Assembly (NCBI GenBank): GCA_002633025.1
Contig: NMRB01000530.1
Span: 113,575 to 177,574, forward strand
DNA from: Notospermus geniculatus
Lineage: Eukaryota > Nemertea > Pilidiophora > Heteronemertea > Lineidae
Length of the DNA stretch: 64,000 bases
Direction: 5' to 3'
The notes beneath the pieces were generated by a model. It was given only the letters and a program-made list of their open reading frames with translations, searched no databases and was not told where the DNA came from. This document shows, piece by piece, positions 22,661 to 32,540 of this stretch. Every line of letters starts with the position of its first letter. Within the stretch, counting starts at the first letter, position 1. Position numbers and translations under genes: made by a program.

Positions 22661-24140
22661 ACTCAGTTACTCACAGATTTACGTAATATAAATGTGTACA
22701 TATGTAACATCTGTTATTGATGAAAGGCAGTTATTCGACGTGGCGTGTTGTTGTCTATCGCCTATGTAACAGCTGTGTATGATTCATATAGGCGGGGCTC
22801 ATTATACCAGTGCCCCAGAAATGATAGGATGTGTTTCAACGCTACTCTTCAAAAAATCAAGTTTGAACCCTTTTGAAAATACAGATCTCGGCATAGAATT
22901 GGTTACACTACAGGGATGTTGTAGGTAAGTATACTTTCCTTTTAAATTGCCGTGAAATATGGTGATGTGTTGTAAAGTTCGCCTAGGCCATTTTTATTAC
23001 CTGGAATAGAGTTGGTGTTGGGCCTAGAGTTAGGACTGGAGTAGGACTAGGGTTAGGGGTTTAAATGAAAGTACAGCTAATTAGTATTTCAGGCTTATCC
23101 TAGTTTCTGGTTTGTATTTATAGGCACTGCAAGAACCCTTTGGGAACACTCTTAAAAAATTCTCGTCGTACTGACAAGCTGGCACTCGTTCTCAGAATAT
23201 GCTTAAATTGACAGGGTCTATCTTGTCAATTGACAAGTTTTTATCTTGTCATCCTCGGAAAAGAGACATCTTATCATTGAAACAACTACATCTCGTCATT
23301 CAGGCTACACAAAAATTAAAAATTATGCGCCAAGATACCGTTATGCGGTACTTGCAAGTACTAATAACAGGTACATATGAAAGAAAAACTCTCCCAAATT
23401 TCAGGGCCTACGGCGGGATTCGAACCTACGACCTATGAATGTATAAACTACTAGACATAACCCTTAAACCCTCCTGGCTATTGAGGCAACGATGGTGACC
23501 GCATGCTTAATAGAGTTCAAGAAATTGAGCGATAAATGTGAGGCAAGCGCATGCGCAATAATGTCCTGCAACCTGCAACTTATCGCCATAACTAGAGACC
23601 TTGTCGACTGGATAAACTGAACTCCTCACAGAGATGTGCGACTCGCCATACAAGTAAATTGTGTCATGAATGACGTAATTCGTCAGGCTGACCAAAACAT
23701 CTCATCCATATTCGCAGACAAGTTGCGGTGACAAGAATTTTTTAAGAGTGAAGAACTAGAGGTAACAGATGGTGGATGCCACGTTGACTGGTTTGTGACG
23801 TCAAGCTTATGAAAATGGAACACAGTTTCTGGTGTGATGAATGCTTCTTTGTGACGTCAAGCTTATGAATATGGAACTGGCGTAATTTTTTGCAAGTGAA
23901 TTTTCCTGACACAGTTTCTGGTTTGTCTTTTCCAGATGGCGCCGGAATCAGAGATGAGAGGTTAAACTGATGGGCACAAGAATACAGAGAGAAATGATTA
24001 ACACGGTGTATTGCATGTATTCTCCATTTACCCTGTACATATTTGGGAGTTTAAAATAAATTTTTATCTAAGTATTAATCAATGTTGACTTTTCTCAAAC
24101 AGGATCACAACCCAGAGGAATTAAAAATCTACTTAACTAA
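22661..24140. other. left flank of the Polinton genes: no gene, one inserted MITE
   Basis: The stretch between the candidate left terminus and the ATPase holds the MITE at 23147-23750 and TGTGACGTCAAGCTTATGAA repeated at about 23796 and 23850. No viral gene is recognisable here, although Polintons usually fill this space, so genes may have been lost. Confidence 0.5.
23147..23750. mobile_element. MITE with an internal tRNA-like segment
   Basis: A 21-bp inverted repeat with one mismatch, starting CACTCTTAAAAAATTCT, lies at 23147-23167 and 23730-23750. Inside, 23404-23490 read on the minus strand resembles a tRNA gene: an A-box-like part, B box GGTTCGAATCC and paired GGGCC ends. The target duplication is unclear. 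Confidence 0.6.
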
Positions 24141-24764
24141 ATGGTTACTTTGCTTAGAGACATTTTCCTGTTTGAGCCACATAATGCGATTATTTCTGGT
24201 GTCACTAATTCAGGGAAAACACATTTCATTTTGGACATGATTGAGACAATTTATAAGGACTTTTTTGAGAACATAATCCTCTTTTGCCCGACCTTTGATT
24301 ATAATCAGACATATAATCGGCAATGGCTTTTTAAGGACAGAAATTTCATTGTTTTCGATCCATTGCTTGTAAAAACAAATCTCAACGCGGTTCTATGGTG
24401 TTGTATGGAGATTTTTAAAGGTACGAATACTCTATTTATAATTGATGACTGTGCTAACTTGCAGGATAGTAAACGGAAAGCGTCAGAGGTGTGTAATCTG
24501 GGGTTTTCAGGAAGGCATTTTGGTATCAGCACTTGGGTGTTAATTCAAAAGTATAATTCAATTGTTGAGGACTTTAGAGAGAATATCAGACTATTGGTGC
24601 TTTTCTTTAACAAAGACGAGAACGCGATGAAGCAAGCTTTAGAAGAAAATGCTATTATACCTAAGGAGGTTAGAAATGAAGTGATTAAGGAACTAAAGGA
24701 TAACAGAAGTGCAAAACTGGTTCTAAGGCTACAATTTCCACATAACTTTCTGTTAATTAAATGA
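24141..24764 (+). CDS. Polinton packaging ATPase (FtsK/HerA, A32-like)
   Basis: The 207-residue protein has a Walker A loop GVTNSGKTHF at residues 19-28 and a Walker B strand LFIIDDC near residue 100, followed by a sensor-like SGRHFGISTWVLIQ. This is the compact A32-type genome-packaging ATPase of Polintons, adintoviruses and virophages, which pumps DNA into the capsid. The length is close to the family norm, so it looks complete. The start is ATG in CTAAATGG, the shared start signal of this element. The stop overlaps the start of the next gene (ATGATG at 24761), suggesting joint expression. No inactivating change is visible. Confidence 0.88.
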   Translation: MVTLLRDIFLFEPHNAIISGVTNSGKTHFILDMIETIYKDFFENIILFCPTFDYNQTYNRQWLFKDRNFIVFDPLLVKTNLNAVLWCCMEIFKGTNTLFIIDDCANLQDSKRKASEVCNLGFSGRHFGISTWVLIQKYNSIVEDFRENIRLLVLFFNKDENAMKQALEENAIIPKEVRNEVIKELKDNRSAKLVLRLQFPHNFLLIK

Positions 24765-25480
24765 TGGCGAGTAATCAAACTATGAGTAATCAAAACATGA
24801 ATAATGATCTGCAAATGGTTGATAATGTAATGCAAGAATTTGGTATTACCAGCGCAGCGCGGCCTAATGTTCAGACTGGAACTCAACACGGTTCAACTAA
24901 AACTCAACAAGGTTCAACTGCTAGTTACTGTAGTGGTCAACTAGGTTCAACTAAAAGTCAACAAACTTCAACTACTAGTCAGATCTTGTCAGAACAAGGT
25001 AAACAAGCTAAAGGTGATTTAGAGGTTTTAGTTGCTACTGGTAAGTCAAAAGAGTTTACTGGAAAGCAACTAACTTTTAACGACGTTGACAACTTGTCTG
25101 AAAAAGACTTACTAAAATACCACAGGATTTATCAAAGCACACTAGCAGCTAGAGTTAATGATACTTTTGGTAAAATTGTGATCAAGTCTTATTCTAAACT
25201 AGCAACTTATCTTTTAACTGTTAGTGATGAAGATAAGCTTTATGAAGACTTAAGAAATGACTACATTATAAATACCGAACTAGATAAATGGACTGGATGG
25301 CTAACTTTGAAAATGGGCGGTTTAATGGCTGTTGCTTCAACAAGTTTAATTACGTTTGGAAACTGTGTTAGTGGTACACATCATAGAAATTCTACAGATA
25401 TAAATGGAGAACCCAACGGTGCGTCCGCCAGTGGCCAACCAATCACAACCGGAAGTCATTCAAACGAGCCTACCATCTAA
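24761..25480 (+). CDS. Polinton-encoded Q/S/T-rich protein of unknown function
   Basis: The 239-residue protein is not assigned to a family. Residues about 38-90 are low-complexity with repeated GSTK/QQGST words. A predicted helical middle (residues about 95-185) is followed by a hydrophobic segment LMAVASTSLITFG near residues 190-203. It starts four bases before the ATPase stop, with TTAAATG at the start. Its last 77 bases overlap the next gene in another frame. The position next to the ATPase and the hydrophobic segment suggest a virion or membrane-associated role, which is only an inference. Confidence 0.7.
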   Translation: MMASNQTMSNQNMNNDLQMVDNVMQEFGITSAARPNVQTGTQHGSTKTQQGSTASYCSGQLGSTKSQQTSTTSQILSEQGKQAKGDLEVLVATGKSKEFTGKQLTFNDVDNLSEKDLLKYHRIYQSTLAARVNDTFGKIVIKSYSKLATYLLTVSDEDKLYEDLRNDYIINTELDKWTGWLTLKMGGLMAVASTSLITFGNCVSGTHHRNSTDINGEPNGASASGQPITTGSHSNEPTI

Positions 25481-25892
25481 AAATCTTAACACTCAAACTG
25501 TAACTGTTACTCCACCAAGAAAGTCGAGATCACCAAAGCAAATAGCATGGAGTAAAGAATTAGGGAAAAGATCTCAAGAGTTTAAAAAAAGAAAACAGGC
25601 TTTATTTAATGGTAAGCCTGAAGCAGCCGAACCTGATGAATCTGCCCCTGAAGCAGCCGAACCCGAAGCAGTCGACCCTGGAGCAGTCGCCCCTCAACAT
25701 CCACAGAATGGATATAACTGGTTAGTGGTTCCAACAGTTTTACTTATTGGCGGGGTCATAGTTTGGTGTAAGTGGGGGAAATATCAAGTTTTTAAACGTT
25801 TGTCTATACCGGGGAAATCTGAAGGCCCACTACTCAAAGTCGCCCAAGATCAAAATGCCCCGTCAAAAGTTAATATAATTTCTATGGAGTAA
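25404..25892 (+). CDS. Polinton single-pass membrane protein, unknown function
   Basis: The 162-residue frame starts at GATATAAATGG inside the preceding gene. A basic stretch (PRKSRSPKQIAWSKELGK, residues about 36-60) is followed by an acidic, Pro/Ala-rich tract with PEAAEPDE repeats. A clear membrane span WLVVPTVLLIGGVIVWCKW (residues about 110-128) and a short tail come last. A start signal of the element type within another gene supports real expression. Function is unknown; small membrane proteins in Polintons may sit in or act on host membranes. Confidence 0.65.
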   Translation: MENPTVRPPVANQSQPEVIQTSLPSKNLNTQTVTVTPPRKSRSPKQIAWSKELGKRSQEFKKRKQALFNGKPEAAEPDESAPEAAEPEAVDPGAVAPQHPQNGYNWLVVPTVLLIGGVIVWCKWGKYQVFKRLSIPGKSEGPLLKVAQDQNAPSKVNIISME

Positions 25893-25895
25893 ATA

Positions 25896-26186
25896 ATGGA
25901 CATTACAAGTCGTGATCAATCGCAAAGCGTGACCAAGGATCAATCGCAAAGCGCGAGCAAAGCTCAATATCTCAGAGATTTATACTACAACCCTGAAAGT
26001 TCAGTTGCTTATACAAATATTGCACAAATTTGGAAGAAAGTAAAGTCGGACGGTAAACTTATTAAGTCGCAAGGCGCGAACAAAGTTCGATATAAAGAAT
26101 TAAAGGAGTTTCTTGAGGGTTTACCAACTTATCAACTACAAAGCCGATTTTCACGAAAGCGATCGCAGCGCCCCCTTTCATCTTAA
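25896..26186 (+). pseudogene. Polinton integrase, N-terminal remnant only
   Basis: Residues about 25-80 (AQYLRDLYYNPESSVAYTN and ELKEFLEGLPTYQL) match the N-terminal region that precedes the retroviral-type core in Polinton integrases. Just after this, where the basic stretch before the zinc-binding and DDE core should follow, the frame reads RKRSQRPLSS and stops. The core is absent from the window, so a deletion or replacement near 26150 removed it. The first codons carry a 24-bp tandem duplication (DQSQSVTK/DQSQSASK). The start is in TAAATAATGG, three bases after the previous stop. The protein cannot integrate DNA. Confidence 0.7.
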
Positions 26187-26189
26187 TTC

Positions 26190-26659
26190 ATGCTGAGGCA
26201 TGGTGGGACATCACCATGCACCAACATCCAATCAAATTCGACCTCATTAAAATTTGTCTGGACAGGAGGTGAATAACAGCTAGTTCACCTTTAACTGCCA
26301 CGAGCGCCACCCAACGTCTCTGAAAACGCACGTCTCCAAAATATGTCAACGTCTGTGTATTGAACGTCTCTGAAAATGCACGTCTCGAAATTATGTCGAC
26401 GTCTGTGTAGTTGCGTACCATTCAAAATTATTGCTACGTTTGAAAAATTGAACGTCTCTGAAAATGCACGTCTCCAAATTATGTCGACGTCTGTGTATTG
26501 CGTGCCATTCAAAATTATCGCTACGTTTGAAAAACTGAACGTCTCTGAAAAGGCCACGTCTCCAAATTTTGTTAACGACTCCAGTGTCACCCAACGTCTC
26601 CTCTGTGAACGACTCCAAATCGCAGCTGAACGTCTCTGTTTTGTCAGAGAACATCTTTG
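26190..26659. repeat. minisatellite built from ACGTCTC-containing units
   Basis: From about 26310 the words AACGTCTCTGAAAATGCACG, TCCAAATTATGTCGACGTCT and TTCAAAATTATYGCTACG recur in order at about 26313, 26365, 26450 and 26537, with units of about 50-90 bp. The array replaces the missing part of the integrase and runs into the truncated RING copy. It is open in more than one frame on both strands, so long ORFs here are not evidence of a gene. Confidence 0.75.
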
Positions 26660-27308
26660 TTATGATATTGGTACTGATGATATTGGTACTGATGATATTG
26701 GTACTGATGACGGCTTTCATGATGATGATGATATTGGTACTGACTTTCATGGTGATGGTGATGGTGACTATCAAAGCCTTGAACGCAGTTTGGAGGTGCT
26801 TAGGAGAAATGCGGAAATAGTTAACTCTATACCTGTCCCTTTAGAAGAAAGTGATAATAATATTCTTTATGATCTCAGGAATCTATTTGTGGAAGCAGCA
26901 GCGGATGAAACAGAAGATCTCTGTGTTATATGTTATAGTAGATTGCCAAATATAACATTTTATCCCTGTAACCATGATAATTGTTGTAGTGCTTGCTATT
27001 TACAATTAAATAATAATAATTGCCCATTTTGTAGAGCAACTATTACGTCTACTGACCATAGCCGGCAGAGAACAACTGGTACACCTGAAGTAGTTTATGA
27101 TGAAGATTTTAACGTCATTAGAATAACAGAAGAAGATATATTATTGGAAGAATCATTAAGAGTGCTAAGAATAAATTGGCAGTCGCGGTTGCAAAACAAT
27201 ACAGGTGTAGCCGGTGAAGAGGTACTCAGCTGCGTAGACCGCCATACTGTATATCTGGACGAAGATGACCCCAATGCTTGGTGGAACAATGAAGATGAAT
27301 GGGCTTGA
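26376..27308 (+). CDS. RING-finger protein, first copy, N-terminus replaced by repeat sequence
   Basis: From 26660 this frame is the same as codons 135-349 of the intact gene at 36140-37189 apart from one silent change (T at 26936 against C at 36817). It contains the complete RING: CVIC, then PCNHDNCCSAC, then CPFC. The upstream 95 codons are translation of the ACGTCTC minisatellite and do not resemble the other copy. The ATG at 26376 lacks the TAAATGG start signal, so this copy may not be expressed. It is followed 30 bases later by the kinase-HNH gene. Confidence 0.7.
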   Translation: MHVSKLCRRLCSCVPFKIIATFEKLNVSENARLQIMSTSVYCVPFKIIATFEKLNVSEKATSPNFVNDSSVTQRLLCERLQIAAERLCFVREHLCYDIGTDDIGTDDIGTDDGFHDDDDIGTDFHGDGDGDYQSLERSLEVLRRNAEIVNSIPVPLEESDNNILYDLRNLFVEAAADETEDLCVICYSRLPNITFYPCNHDNCCSACYLQLNNNNCPFCRATITSTDHSRQRTTGTPEVVYDEDFNVIRITEEDILLEESLRVLRINWQSRLQNNTGVAGEEVLSCVDRHTVYLDEDDPNAWWNNEDEWA

Positions 27309-27320
27309 ATTATCATTATA

Positions 27321-27342
27321 AAATTTTCTGCTATATAAATGG
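27321..27342 (+). promoter_or_regulatory. Polinton start-site promoter motif, kinase-HNH gene (left copy)
   Basis: AAATTTTCTGC is followed by TATATAAATGG, with the start codon inside the motif. The same layout precedes genes at 28914, 36140, 37220 and 41194. It resembles the TAAATG late-promoter core of poxviruses and other large DNA viruses. Confidence 0.5.
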
Positions 27343-28622
27343 GAACCATAACGATAGAAGGAAACATTGCATCAGGAAAAAGTACACTGTTGCAAACATT
27401 GAATTGTTATAGTGGTATAGGACTACCTCTTATAACAATATTACCAGAACCAATAGAAAGATGGAAAAATTGGAATGGTAGTGAAACTGGGGTTGGTGTT
27501 AATCCACGAAGTGGCGCCAAAGGCAATATGCTAGAATTAATGTATAAAGAACCAAAGAAATACACGAAAGACTTTCAATTAATGACACAACAAACATTAA
27601 TAGATAATCATAACTTTATAACTAATAACTTAAAGATTATGGAAAGAAGTATTTATTCTTCACAACACATATTTACCAAAATGGTTTATGCTGATAATAA
27701 CTTAACTGCTAGTGAATATAATTATATTACTCAGAAGTTCATAGAAAATGAAAGAACCATCATTAAACCAGATTGTATAGTTTATCTAAGAACTAAACCT
27801 GAAGAGTGTTATAAAAGAATGCTAGAAAGATCAAGACCAGAAGAAGCAAACGATATACATCGCCGGCTATGCCGTGTTACACTTGATTATCTAACTAAAC
27901 TACATAATTACCATGAAGATTTATTTATTAACAATCAACACAAACTACCTTGTATTGTAGTTATTTTAAACGGGGATGAAAATAAAGAACAAGTAAGAGA
28001 GAAGTTTATAAATTTTATCAGTATGTCTTTAAATGGCGGTGGTTCATGTAAGCGATGCTCCAAATGTAAGTTAATTAAACCTAAAAGTAGTTTCTATAAA
28101 AACTCTAGATCAAATGATGGTTTACAAAGTCATTGTAAAGAATGTAATAAAAATTATATGCGCTCATACATGAATGAAAAATACAAAAACCCTGTGTATT
28201 ATCAGACGCAGCTAATGAGGAATAGTTTAAGTCGTGGAAATAGTTTAGGCGCACTTAGCAAGTATCTGGGCTGTACAAATGAATTCTTCAATGAATGGTT
28301 GCGGTACCAGCTAAATCCTGTAGACCCACTAATGCAGTCGCGGCTTTCACAGCTTGGCCCTATGGAACAAGATCATGTTTTACCTATAGCACATTTTCAA
28401 GTTATACCATATGTATGTTGGAATTGGGTTAATATCAGGCCAATTAGCAGGAAAAAAAACAGAGCAAAAAGTGACACAATAGACTTTGGATTATATCAAC
28501 TACAATTATATAAAGCCCAATGTTTTCTAACGTATAAAGGTCTTTCGTATTATGTGTGGCAAGAAAATACTACATATTGGTCTATTCCTTTTTTACAAGT
28601 ACAAGAAAGCTACAAACTATAA
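27339..28622 (+). CDS. deoxynucleoside kinase fused to zinc-ribbon/HNH-like domain (left copy)
   Basis: The 427-residue protein begins with a deoxynucleoside kinase (dNK/TK2-type) module: P loop GNIASGKST (residues 8-16), an EPIERW substrate motif, MERSIYSSQHIF with the ERS motif (about 102), and an Arg-rich lid RTKPEECYKRMLERSRPEE (about 152-170). Residues about 236-270 hold a four-cysteine cluster (CKRCSKCK...CKECNK). Near residue 343 EQDHVLPIAHF and then WVNIRPISRKKN form an HNH-like nuclease signature. The kinase would make deoxynucleotides and the nuclease part would cut DNA. Such a fusion is unusual. The two copies are identical in sequence here. The start is TATATAAATGG. Confidence 0.85.
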   Translation: MGTITIEGNIASGKSTLLQTLNCYSGIGLPLITILPEPIERWKNWNGSETGVGVNPRSGAKGNMLELMYKEPKKYTKDFQLMTQQTLIDNHNFITNNLKIMERSIYSSQHIFTKMVYADNNLTASEYNYITQKFIENERTIIKPDCIVYLRTKPEECYKRMLERSRPEEANDIHRRLCRVTLDYLTKLHNYHEDLFINNQHKLPCIVVILNGDENKEQVREKFINFISMSLNGGGSCKRCSKCKLIKPKSSFYKNSRSNDGLQSHCKECNKNYMRSYMNEKYKNPVYYQTQLMRNSLSRGNSLGALSKYLGCTNEFFNEWLRYQLNPVDPLMQSRLSQLGPMEQDHVLPIAHFQVIPYVCWNWVNIRPISRKKNRAKSDTIDFGLYQLQLYKAQCFLTYKGLSYYVWQENTTYWSIPFLQVQESYKL

Positions 28623-28828
28623 AGTGCCATACCCACCATATACCCGCCTCCCAATCCATCAATAATCCCTAAATATTCATAATTCTTCATCTCATTACTT
28701 GGAGTATAATAATCACTTAATTGTGGTTTTCGTCTTATAAGTATTTTATTAGTTGGATGAAGTTCATTGTATGATGTTAATGCAGCATCTGACTCTCTAA
28801 AGTCATAAACTGATTGTTGCTCTTTTTT
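28612..28828 (-). pseudogene. C-terminal remnant of the 141-aa Polinton protein
   Basis: The sequence after the kinase-HNH gene is identical to 38493-38709, which encodes the last about 70 residues of the 141-aa protein on the minus strand. It is cut at the unresolved base 28829, after which unrelated sequence leading to PolB follows. No start remains. Confidence 0.8.
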
Positions 28829-28896
28829 NAAAATGGAAAGGTTACAGTGATAACTTTAATGAATGGTTACCAATTTCATCACTGAAGCCAATTTAA

Positions 28897-28917
28897 AAAT
28901 TTTTATGTTATAAATGG
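28897..28917 (+). promoter_or_regulatory. Polinton start-site promoter motif, PolB
   Basis: AAATTTTTATG is followed by TTATAAATGG, with the PolB ATG (28914) inside the second part. The spacing matches the motif at the other genes of the element. Confidence 0.5.
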
Positions 28918-31900
28918 AGCACAAAAGCTTTGAAGAAGACGATCAATTCCCAACAATACCGCTACATATACTTATCGCGATTGCTGATCATTCTATTGGG
29001 GTTAATCCAAAGATTGATTTCGCAAACCTAAAAATGCCACTTGGTTTCAGTCGGCGCGATATAGACGAAGTCACTATACATCATGAAGACAGATCACCAT
29101 ACCTTATCATCGGCGACCATTCACGGAGTGTTGACGGTGTCAATATCATAAATAAAACCAAAAATGCCCCAACACCTAAACCTTCCCCTGTTAAGTCAGA
29201 AAAAGGTGTATCCAAGGTCCATTGTTGTGAAGTGTGTAGTACTGATATTACTTACACAAATTTTGCACGTCATAATAAGTCTAAAAAGCATCTTCATAAT
29301 TGGAACAAAGTTAAAGCTGGTACAGAACTTAACCAACAAGGAGAAAGAGTATCCTATGATTGGGCTGAAGAATGTTATTGTAAGTATTGTAAAAAGTCAA
29401 TCAAAAAGAAAAACTGGGGTAAACATCTTAACACAAAGATACATAAAAGTAATATCGAAAGCCAGAATAAACTCTATACACCAAAAATTCGTAAAAGCCA
29501 AACAAGACAATCGCGACTGCAAGAAACTAAAAAATTATTTGATGAATTACCAGGTTTTACTGCACAAGAAGAAGAAACTCTAGAATTATTTGATGAACTA
29601 CCAAAATACTTCACAGAACGTTCGCAAAAGAAACCAAGATTATTACCTACCACACGTTTAGAATTTAAAGAACCTATAACTTCGCCCCTTCAACTTATTA
29701 AACAGTTTGGTAAGAACCTTTCAATGCAGTTAAGGTATAATAAAGAGGCAGTAGATGTAAAAGAGTATGAAGACAGGTTTATTGATCTTCTATCAAACAT
29801 TCAAAATAAACGTTTTAAGATAAGTTTATCATGTCAAGTACAATTTTTCAAGCAAGAAAACTTAGTTGTTCATAGTGTTCAGTCACCTTATGAAGTAATT
29901 ATCTCCGAACAGTCTAAAGGTGAAGTTTTAGATAAATCTTTGAGTTATATAAAGACGCAAATTGATGAGAGATATTTCAAAGGAAGCGGTTTATCATTAA
30001 ATAAGATATTTTTTATGGACATTTGGATTGTCGGGGTAAAAGACAGAGTCACATTAGGTGGTCATTTTGTGCAGTTACCTTTTAAAACTAATGCCGTGAT
30101 AAATGTCAAAAGTAATGATCAGAAATGTTTTTTATGGGCTTTATTAGCCGCTATATATCCCTCTAAAAATAATGTAAGTAACATATATTCCTATAAAAGG
30201 TATGAACACACAATTAAGATTGATAACTTCCCAGTGATGATAAAAGATATACCAAAGATTGAAAAAGAGAATAATCTAAAGATTAATGTTTTTGGTTTAG
30301 AAAGGCAAGGCCAGCGATATACATCGAGTAAAAAACTTAATTTGGTTAACATTTTAGATTACAATCTTGAACCATTATATCTTTCAAAGGATTTTGATTC
30401 ACATGGCACCATTGATATTTTACATTACCAGTCTCATTATATGTTTCTAAAAGATGTCAATTTATTTTTTAGAACAGACCAGAAAAATAGAAAACATTTA
30501 TGTAGAAGGTGTATGAATGCTTTTGAAAGAATTGAGACATTAATAGAACATAAAAAGAAATGTGGCCAACATGATTATTGTGAAATAAAAATGCCAACAG
30601 GAAAATACTCGAAACTGAGGTTTAAAAACTACCACTTTAAGAATAGAGTGCCATTTGTTATTTACGCAGATTTTGAGAGTATCAATTGCGCTGCACCGGC
30701 ATGTAGTGCAGGCGATGCGTCAACTAAAAAACTAAAAACACAAATTGCTTCTGCAGTTGGGGCTTATACACATTCAGATTACCCAAATTTATACCTCAGT
30801 AATTATTCATGTTATAGAGGACCAGATGTTGTTGAAGTATTTTGCAATTGGTTAATAAACATGGAAAATATTTTTAGCAAACTTTTAAAAACAAACAAAG
30901 GAATGGTATTAACACCAGAGATTGAAAAACTATTTCAAGAAACCAAAGATTGTTATTATTGTGGCAAACCTTTGAACAGCGGCGGCATAGCCAATAACCG
31001 TGTTAGAGATCATGATCATTATACTGGAAATTACAGAGGTGCAAGTCATAATGAATGTAACTTAAAAGCAAGATATATTAACTTTGTACCCGTTTTCTTT
31101 CATAACTTGAGTAATTATGATGCACATTTGTTAATCAAAACACTTACTAAAAAAACCACCAAGGAGTTAAAAATATTAGCTAAAACTGCAGAGTGTTATA
31201 TTTCATTCCAGTTTGGTTGTTTGAGATTTTTAGATTCATATAGGTTTTTGCAAGGTAGTTTAGATAACTGCACTAAATCAATGGTTGACGATGATTTTAA
31301 GATAACCAGATTCTATTACCCAAATGAAAGTGATTTTAAGTTATTAAGAAAAAAAGGATCTGTTCCTTATTCGTTTTATACATCCTTTGAAAGTTACAAT
31401 GAAACAAAATTAACCCCAGAAATGTTTTATGATGACCTTAAAAATGAAATGCAGCCAGTAACAGTTTATGAAAGTGCTAAAGAAACATGGGATCATTTCA
31501 AGTGCGCTAACGACTTTGTCGCAACAGGGAAACCCTGGAACCATGGTGAATTTATAGACCTGTATCTAAAATCAGATGTTTTATTACTAGCAGATTTATT
31601 TGAGAGGTTTAGAGCTGTTAATCTAAAATACTTTGAAATTGATCCTTGTCACTGTTACTCTTGTCCAGGTTTAACTTGGCAAGCTGGTTTAAAATACACA
31701 GATATTAACTTAGACTTATTAACAGATGTTGACACGTTATTAACATTTGAAAATGCAATTAGAGGCGATATATCTGGAATAATGGGAACAAGATATGTTA
31801 AAGCAGATAATAATTATAAGCTACTATACGTCGATGCAAATAATTTATACGGTTGGGCTATGATGCAATTTTTACCTGAAAAGAACTTTAAAAAGTTTTG

Positions 31901-32540
31901 TGCAACAGGACTCAATACTCAAAACCTGAAGGAACTTATACTAGGCATTCCAGAAAATTCACCTAAAGGATTTTATTTTGAAGTAGATCTAGAATACCTT
32001 GAAAGTATAAAGTTTAAGTCTATCAATTTCCCGTACTGCCCGGAATCATTATTTATACCAGATGATGAGTTAAGTGATTATCAGAAAGAATTATTAGTTG
32101 GCGATAACGGAGTACCTCACAACCGGTCAAAGGTAAATAAATTAATCTTAACCCAAAAAGATAAAACTAATTATATAGTACACTACCGACTATTACAGTT
32201 TTATTTACAACAAGGTATGATTTTAAAGAAAGTTCATTATGCCATACAGTTTGAACAAAGACAATGGTTATCGTCATACATTGACCATAATACTAAACAA
32301 AGAATGCAGGCAACAACAGATTTTGAAAAGGATTACTTCAAGTTGATGAATAATGCATTTTATGGTAAGACCTGTGAAAACATCAGAAATAGAAAAGATG
32401 TAGAATTAGTTAGTGATAATGAGAGAGCTTTAAAACTTCAAAGTAGCCCAAAGTTTGAATCAAAGATTATATTTGACGAAGATTTATTAGCATTACCCAA
32501 TCGACGACGTCATTTTTCTAATGGGATGACGTCGCATTGA
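28914..32540 (+). pseudogene. polB: protein-primed DNA polymerase B (Polinton PolB), N-terminal part, interrupted
   Basis: Genuine sequence runs to about 32487; the last 18 codons lie in an inserted transposon. In order: two C2H2-like fingers (residues about 103-125 and 154-178), a conserved Polinton N-terminal region (NDQKCFLWALLAAIYP), a CRRC...C finger, Exo I ADFES (about 585), an embedded HNH-VII-like insert (CYYCGKPL, then RDHDHYTGNYRGASHNEC), Exo II HNLSNYDAHLL, Exo III YLKSDVLLLADLF, Pol motif A DANNLYGWAM (about 973) and motif B KLMNNAFYGKT (about 1143). It replicates the element from a protein primer. Motif C lies on the other side of the insertion, so this gene cannot make a working polymerase. 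Confidence 0.92.
32480..32487 (+). repeat. target site duplication of the transposon in PolB (left copy)
   Basis: AGATTTAT occurs here and at 35475-35482, directly at the two ends of the inserted element. Seven bases (GATTTAT) are duplicated if the terminal A is counted as part of a perfect 12-bp inverted end. Confidence 0.8.

Larger units (their letters stand above)
26660..28828. repeat. 2.17-kb duplicated block, left copy
   Basis: Bases 26660-28828 equal 36541-38709 at a constant offset of 9881, with one difference seen at 26936. The left boundary lies in a GATATTGGTACTGAT minisatellite. The right boundary coincides with the unresolved base at 28829. The block carries the end of the RING gene, the whole kinase-HNH gene and the end of the 141-aa gene on the minus strand. 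Confidence 0.9.

Noticed and set aside
26291-26774. Long minus-strand frames with repeats FSETFNFSNVAIILNGTQ across the ACGTCTC array
   Set aside because: They are translations of a minisatellite that is open in several frames on both strands. There is no start signal and no match to the viral gene set.
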